Shown here piece after piece: positions 39,201-47,601 of a DNA stretch of 64,000 nucleotides. Numbering within the stretch: position 1 is the stretch's first letter; each line of letters starts with the position of its first letter. The DNA lies in contig JAGFBZ010000865.1 of the NCBI GenBank assembly GCA_018398805.1, positions 1,674,001 to 1,738,000 of the forward strand. Reading direction: 5' to 3'. The position numbers were made by a program, and so were the translations under genes. This DNA comes from Hirundichthys speculiger (taxonomy: Eukaryota > Chordata > Actinopteri > Beloniformes > Exocoetidae). The notes under the pieces are model-generated. The model did no database searches, was not told where the DNA came from, and was given only the letters and a program-made list of their open reading frames with translations.

Positions 39201-42200
39201 CTCAGTCCCGCTGACCTAGGCTAAACAAAGTTTTGAGCTGCTGGGCTCAATGGGGGGGTGAAGGAGTTACATTTTTTTTTTTTTCTGTAATAGTTTCTTG
39301 ACCAAACTATTAAACTTTACCCACATAAGTAGGTTGGGTCTTTGTTGAAGAAACCACCTATGCGCTGCCATGTGCTATTTGGTAACCTGCATGATGTAAC
39401 AGGCCTGTAGTCCAAAAGCAACAAAAGCTCCTCAGCAATGTAGCATCTTTTTTTTTTTTTTTTTGTATTGTTCTAAATCCAGTTGTATTTTTCTCCTCAG
39501 TCCAACAAAGTCCCTGTGGTGCAGCCGTCCCATGCAGTCCACCCACTCACCCCGCTGATCACGTACAGTGACGAGCACTTCGCTCCAGGCTCCCATTCTG
39601 GCCATCACCCACAGGATGCCAGCAACAAACAAGGTAGGAGAGATGACCACGAAACATTGACGAGTGGTGAATGTTGGTTCATTTGTACTGACTGGGATGG
39701 AGCTTTTTGCTAGAAACGGTTCTCATGCCACGGAGAACTAACCTGATACCAGCTTGCTTATCTAACTGCAAACAAATATTCAGGATATTTCTTGTGATAT
39801 AAGTAAACGTAATGCCAAAGATTGCTCTGAGACTGAATACCCAGGGAGAAAACGGGTACTAAATTTTGCTAATATGAATTTTTAGTTCGGCAGACATTTC
39901 AAGGGACCTGAAGTTCTACTCTAGCTTCAAACAAAAAGGGTTGCTAAGAATGCTTCTTTTTTTTTTTTAATGCAAAGTGACTGTACTTAAAATATCAGGG
40001 TTTGATTTATCAGGTGTGTGTGTGTGTGTGTGCTGTCCCCCCCCTCTCTTTTTAAACAACTGTCAACACTGTCAGGAGCCAGTAGAGATGCACAGAACAA
40101 AACATGTCACAGCAAAGTCATCCTTCTATCATCTCCGATTGTGAATTAATTTGAAGCAGCCTGTGGGATGGTGCGCTGAGCTCCGCTGCCCTCTCCCTCT
40201 GCACTCTCTGCCTCTCAGGAATAACATCAAGCTGCAGCTTTGACAGCTGCAGAGAAGCTCCTCTGCCGTTTGGACGAGCTCCTCAGCCCCGCGCAGCTGG
40301 AGACTCTGGCAGCTTCACGCTGATGCCGGAAAAAGACGTGGGCCAAACATAGTTTTGTCCCGCACCTTTTTGCTTCTCTCTGCTTTCTTCTCCCGCGAAT
40401 GCCAGTTGAAAAGAAGGGGCGGGGGGATCAGACAGGATGTAGGCGATGATGATGAGGGTAGAAGTCTCTGAGGGACCAGCTATAAATAACGATGCAGAAC
40501 TGAACACAAGGGACATAGCGTTGTGAGATGAAGGGAGCGGGACATGTAAAGAAACTGCTCCACATATGTCAGGCATCTGACACATGCGGAGGGGTATATT
40601 TTCTAATGGAAGCATCAAAGAACATAATAATAATAATAATAATAATAAATGCACAGTACAGTCAGTAGATTTCAGAGATTTGTTGTCATGTCTTACAGTT
40701 CATAAGAAAATCATCTTTATTTTACCGTTAACGTCGTTTCTGACAATGACGAGCAGATCGAACTACCTGGGGGTCTTTTTCTTACTATTTGATCTTGGCA
40801 CTCGCAGCCCAACAGAAATCCATGTCCAAGCAATCCAGTTGCAGAATTAGCTGCAAATGATTTCCCCAGGCATATTCCTGTGTGTGTGTGTGTGTGTGTG
40901 TGTGTCTGCATCAGTGGAGCTAAGCCGAAGATGCTTAAAACGAAATCTCTCTCATTCTCTTTTTTGCTGTCCCTCTTGCTTTTTTTTTTCTCTTCCTCTC
41001 ATATCGACCAATTGCTGCTCTGCTTCCCTTAGTGGGCTCAGACTTTGATCTGCTCGTTAATTATGAAAAACAATCATGGATTTTCTCATTATGAGCTCTA
41101 ATATGCACAGGGCCGCTACGTGGGATGGAAGGTCGAGCAGAGGGAGGGGGTGGTGGGGAGGCTTCGTTCGTTTTCAAGTAAACCTTATATTATGCTTTGT
41201 TTAAAAAAGAAAACAAGAAAAGGGGGAAAATTATGAAAGAAATATATCATTTGGATTCATACTTGAACATTGACTTTATCCCGGGTCTTGTGTTGCTTTT
41301 TCTTTAAAGGATGTTTTCCTTCTTTTTTTTGCGGTGGGGAGTGGGGGGGGTGTTTGAGTAATTAGGCATCATAGGGATATGAGTGACAAGGTTAACACGC
41401 TGGGGCTCTCTCTTCCTCCCTTGCCACTTCACCCCTTGCCTCCTTCCTTTCTGCCCTTGGGAGAGCCCTAAAGGAGTTTTAGGTGGTGGATTAGTGAGCG
41501 GGGAGCTGCGCTATCCATGCTGTATATCCAGTGTCACAACATTGCCTTTGGAGATATCAGCCTCCCACTCGGCCTACCCTCTCAAAGGAGGGAGGCCCCT
41601 TCAGAGCAGAGCCTGGCTGGCTCCAGCAGGGTTTAGAACGCGGTGCTAATCTGGAGGCATTTGCCCTTTTTTTTTTTTTTTTTTTTTTCTTTGCATGTGT
41701 TTGTGTGCGTTTCGGCACACGTGTAGGCACATTCCACTTGTCTGTGGAGGAACAGCATTTCCTGATATCAACTTGCCCTTACAAGCAAATAGCTTATAAG
41801 GGAAAGCATAAAGTAAGGCAGATGTTTGTCATCCTGCTATTCAGTTTTCCCAATGTTCTGTCACGGAAGTGGACCCCTTGACCTTGAAGCTCAGTAGGAG
41901 CTGGAGATGGAGGAGCTTAGTTCTGACAGTTAGTCCGAGTCAATCCCGTGTCTACAGGGAGAGCAGCGGCCCCCGCCATAAAGAAGAAGCTTCAATTATC
42001 CAGCTTAAAGAGGCTGGAACACACAGGAAGGTATCTAGCTAATGGTACAAAATGTTATCCTTTTTCTATGGGTTGATAATATAAGGTTAGCAACCATGGT
42101 TTGCAACCACGCCCCAACACGTGGGCTGTCCTTGATTTGTGGTGATGTAGGATGGTCAAGGTGGGTCCAACTACTCAGGGGATGGTCAACTTACAAGGTT

Positions 42201-45200
42201 TTTGGATGTATTAAACTACAGCTCACATTCTTCCAGAGTTTACTCAGTTGTGATGAATTTAAGTTTTTTTAAAAACCCAGCAGACCTTGAGGTCTTTGTG
42301 AATTTTAAACTTTGAGAACAGTGTTTTTTTTAAACTGTTGCACCAGTACTCAAGCATCAATACCAAACCTCAACATTTTCTGACCCTTCGGCATTAAAAG
42401 CTCTCTTAACCAATGCAGACAAATGAAGATCACTGAAAATAAAGTGGAATAATCATCAACAAAGTTTTGATTGAAACCAGAAAATGGCTGAACAAACAAC
42501 ATGTACCCTTTTTCAGGTTGGAGCAACAGTCCCTTGAAATGTGAAATATCCCTGTGAGAATCAGAACTGTGAACACACCTTTTACCAGAACTTGGTGCAT
42601 TGAAATTCATGTCTTTAAGTTTTCACTTCTAACACTAGTGTATATTGTTGTTTAGGAATGCCCAGGCATCATGGAGGACCAGACATGCCCAACTTCTACT
42701 CTCTGTCCCCTGGAGGAGTGGGGCAGATCACGCCACCTCTGGGATGGTGAGTCTCAGGCAGACAACAGCAAAAACCTTTTACAGTCCTGCATCTCCACAA
42801 TATGTGGATACTTAACATTGTAAAGCCTGGTTTATGCGCCAACATCAAACCAGTGGAATTTTTATATCATATGGGAGGCCCTACGTCTTAAGCAACACCG
42901 GACCCTGACGTGCATCTCATGACGTGCATCTGTCATTGGTCTGCTTGGTAGCATTGATCTTCGCTGCCTTCGTGTTTTCCGCTACTACTTCTTCTGTTTT
43001 AAGCCTGCTAGAAAGATGGATTGCTGCGGTGTCAGGAAAAAATACTGACGCTCAGCATTTATCAGCTCCATCTCATGTAAGAGATGGAGCTGCAACCGTT
43101 GCCATCTCTGAGCTACATCCGGGACGTAAACAAAAGGAAGCTCAGCACTGCAAGCTACAACGCCGCAGAACAGAACCTGCACCGCCACCTAGGGTTTGGT
43201 GATGTAATTACAGAGGGACGCAAAAGACAACGAACAAGCATAAACAACGATGTTTGTCTCCAACGTATATAGTTGCTACGTAGAAGCATAAATCGGGTTT
43301 AACGGCTTTATGTTTCCAGTGGAGAAACTCTGGCAAGCAGGAGCAGCCTCAACAGGGAGGTCTCCCTCTGGCTGTTTCTCTTGTAGTTCTGTGGCTTCAA
43401 CCACACTCCTCCTCTGTATGCCCAGCACATGTCAAACACATCACCGCATACGTGCCCCTGCATGGCCATGTGGCTGCTTAACCTCCCTCAGAGCTATCTG
43501 GAGACACTCGTCTCTGAGACCTCCATCTTTTGTTCAGTACTTTTGTTTCAGTATCTCTCACTCATTTTCTTTCTGCTGCTGTCACTTTCGTTTCTCACAC
43601 TTTATTTCTCTAACATATCATAATTTATTTTTCCTTTCTTTATTTACTTTTTTGTTCTTTGTCTTCCTGTTTTGATGGGAACATTTCAGGTTTAAACTGA
43701 GTAAAGCCAGATGTTAGGTGCTGCAGTTTATTACCAGCCTGCTCTTCATCCTACATTCTCTTCATACAAATGAAATCTGAAATCTGAGTTTATACTTGGC
43801 AGCATCTTAAGAATGTATTTGTTTATTTGTGTTGTGACATCGCTCGGCGACAAGGCCAATCGGGCTTAAGGGAGCATTGCATTTTTAGTATTTAAAAGTG
43901 ATGTTTAGCAAATGATACGCTGTTAATGTTTCTTTTTTATAATGGGCATAAAATGGAAACAACCCCAGTATGATGATGGGAGTGCTGAAGCAAAGAAAAA
44001 GCACACAAATGGAATATTGACTCTCTGATCTGATGAAAAGAATTCTGTCTTTAATTATGTCTGAAGAGGAATCTAAGAGAATTTTTGGATACGAGAAGCA
44101 TATCTTAATGTCTCGTATACTTAATCTGAATATACAAAAGATGTCTGAAAGGAAACTAACAAATTGTTAGTTTTCCCCTGTCTTTTTTTTTTTCTCTAAT
44201 CCTCATTGTTTTTGTTTTTAATTTGCATTAACGAAGGAAACACAGACAACACTAGTGGAACCTTGAAGATCCCCACTTTTATTATCCTTATAGAGATGGT
44301 AGTAAAGCGCACGTGTTTTCCTTTATTATGTATTGTAATAATAGAAAAGCCTGGAAAAAGCTTTTCATGATTTTCGTTCTTTGAGAATTTTCAGAAAATC
44401 CATAGAACTAAAACTCTGTGTAACTTGAATTTCTATTGCAGGTTCTCACACCACATGGTGCCCGGCCCCCCTGGTCCCCACGCCACCGGTATCCCCCACC
44501 CGGCTATCGTCAACCCACAGATCAAACACGAGCCTCCGCATGAAACTGACATCATGCATATGTGAGTTTCTACTCAGGCACGCATTTCTTGAATCTTGCG
44601 CTGCTGCTACTCCATCAGCAGTCTTCTGAGATGGTGCACTTCCAGGTATTAGTCCACGGGACAACTGCAGTGGGCTGTAGTCGAACAAACCTCCAGTTGG
44701 AGCGTTGTTCTTCTCTTGATGTCTGCAGATAAGCAGCGAGGGCATGTGCTCCTCTGATAACAGGCCTGCACTTTGTTTGGCCTCAGGGGTCACAACACTC
44801 AAAGCTGACAACAGATAGTCTGAGATTAATGTTTGGATGAACTGAATTCACTTCCACACTGTGTACAGTAGGAAGTATGGACCTTGAAGTGGTTATGGCT
44901 CATATTTCCATTATTCATGGCCATCCTCTGAAGGAAAAAAAAAAACTGCACTAGTATCAAAAAGGTTGTTGGAAAGTAAATCGGGAGTGGGATGAGTGTT
45001 TTTCAGAGATTTAGCATTTGGTTTTAAGCAGTTGCCAATGTTCTGTGGACGACAAGGTTTGGTTGCCATTACTGCTTAAGTCATTTCTCCGCATGAAGGG
45101 TTGCGACTGTACAACTGCAGATGATTAAAGAGGCAGGGGCCCGTGGCGTTGCAGCCCCTCTCACGCTGCCTGGCCGTTGCCTCAGAGCAGCCAGAGCTTT

Positions 45201-47505
45201 GCTGCTTTTGTCACCATCGAAGCACCATTAAAAAAAAAAAAACTCTTTTATTCTCCAATTTTCCAGCCATTTTCCTTCTTTTTCTTTACCTTTATCTGTG
45301 TTGTTGGGTTTGTTCCAACAGGAAACCCCATCATGAACAGAGAAAGGAGCAGGAGCCCAAAAAGCCGCACATCAAGAAGCCGCTAAACGCCTTCATGCTC
45401 TACATGAAAGAGATGCGTGCGAATGTGGTCGCCGAGTGCACGCTGAAAGAGAGCGCTGCCATCAATCAGATCCTGGGACGAAGGGTAGGTCAGATGGGCG
45501 GTGTAGTATCGGAGACTGGTCTCATTTGCCTTCCTGATGCAGTTTATCTTCATATATTAACTTGAATCACTAAGAGTTCAGCAGTTCAGGCCGTGGCCCT
45601 TACCAATCCCAATTAGTTGGAGAAAGTACAAAGATTCTTCTCTGTATTAACATAGTCTTTTAAGAAGCAGTTGTGATGATTGTCGTAATGATTGCCCAAG
45701 CCAATTATTTCCCCTCTCAGCAGCGCACATACAGTCTGCCTATCTAAGTGACATTTAATCAAATTGCTTTCAATAAAATATGCCTGGATAATGGCACAGT
45801 TGAAAATGACAAAATTTGTCCCTTCTGAGGATTGGGAAAAGAGTGGAACCACAGAGCCATGTTAAAAGCCTTAACGAATAGGCCTAGGCAGCCAGCCACA
45901 GCAAAGCCTAGTTTGTGGCCTACAGAGGGTAATTGCTTGCTGACACAGTTTGACTAAAAAGCACTGCTAAATTGGAAGCAGTGTTTTGATATGAAATCAA
46001 AGTTTTTCTTTCCCTCTCTGACTCTTGCGCATGGTAATCTCTTCATCATGTTTCCCTCTTCTTGTCTTTTATCCCTGCTTTTTTTTCTACCCCTAATGTT
46101 TAGATGTTGAAAATGTTTTTTTTTTTTGTTTTTTTTTCACTCACTCTTCACCAAAACACCATCACGCTTCTCTTTGCAGGAAACATGCAATGCATGCCAG
46201 TAATTGACTGCTGTTTTTTTTTTTTTCCTTTCCTCCTGACTTTCTTTTGTACTGGAACAGTGGCATGCTTTATCTCGGGAAGAGCAAGCTAAGTATTATG
46301 AGTTAGCCCGCAAGGAACGGCAGCTCCACATGCAGCTCTACCCAGGCTGGTCCGCCCGAGACAATTATGTAAGTATCAACAATACAGATTGGCAGAGGTG
46401 CGCGCGAGTGCATTCATGTTGTGTATGTCTGTCCTGCATGACTTACAGTATAAATGGCACACAAAAAATAACATGCACACTATGTCACACTAGTTATGCT
46501 AATGGAGTCCATTTGCAGACCCTTTGTTTCAGCCTAATGTGTAATTCATAACATTGTTATAACACCATCCGCACTAAAATGGATTGTAGTGTCATGGACA
46601 CTATTATTGCCACTGTGAGTGAAAATTATCTGGTAATGGTTATGCCAGTCTTTGATGTTCCATATCAGCATGGAGCTTCGGATGTAAAAGCAACTGTTAG
46701 TCTGAGCTGAGGGGGTGGGATTGTTCACCGAGCATCCAGCAGCAGCTGCCCATTCTGTTTGTGAATGTGGGATGTGCAGCTGGATTTAGGATGCAGCTTT
46801 TTTTCAATTTATTTATTTATTTTTAAAAGAGTATACATCACAATATGTATGTGTGCAGACCTGTGTGTGTGTGTGTGTGTGATTGGTCACTTTGAGCCCA
46901 TCAGTGTATGTGACGTGTATGACTTTCTGAGAGAGAGAGAGCACCGGCTTTTATTAAAAGTGTGGCTCCGGCACTCACATTCACTCCACCACCAAAGTGC
47001 TTTTGTGGTGTTTATCTGCCTCCCCTTGGACACCGACAGCATCCCTCCTCTTTTTTGCCTCCTCTGCTCCACTGCCAAAATGCTTTGCTGAGGGGGAGAC
47101 TCTAAAGAACAACTAGGGATACAAAACTCCGGGTATTTTCAGAGTTGGAAATTTACTATGGGAATTAATGGGATTACATGGGCATTAATGGAAATAAACT
47201 GGAAATTTGCAAAACTGCAGGCTCGCCTATAGCATGGAACATAAATATAGAATTTTTTTTTCTTGGCGGGGGGCAAACATCTTTAAGCATAACATTAAGC
47301 ATAACAAGCAAATTAAGATGAATTCCTAGCCTGTGCATTCCTCTATTACATGCACAGATCTTTTCTAGATTCTTGTACATTGCACAAGGACAAGTAAAGC
47401 TACACTGCAAGTTGAAGAATTACATCAAATTGAGTAAGGTTTGCTGATGGTACTAGGATGAAAATATTTCACCTAATAACCTTTTAACAAATGCAAAATG
47501 TGTTT

Positions 47506-47601
<96 letters not shown>

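Larger units (their letters stand above)
21571..39500 (+). other. LEF1 intron 3 (17.9 kb)
   Basis: The largest intron. No other gene is supported. It holds microsatellites, long A/T and G tracts, a second copy of the 2418-2600 repeat, a Tc1 transposase fragment (34150-34260), four perfect TCF/LEF octamers (23942, 28431, 34995, 38991) and several patches that look conserved and regulatory. Confidence 0.8.
39634..42655 (+). other. LEF1 intron 4
   Basis: Contains (TG)n at 40014-40032 and 40879-40904, an ATA run at 40624-40650, a T-tract near 41668-41689, and a perfect CTTTGATC at 41043-41050 beside homeodomain-like GTTAATTATG. No other gene is seen. Confidence 0.8.
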
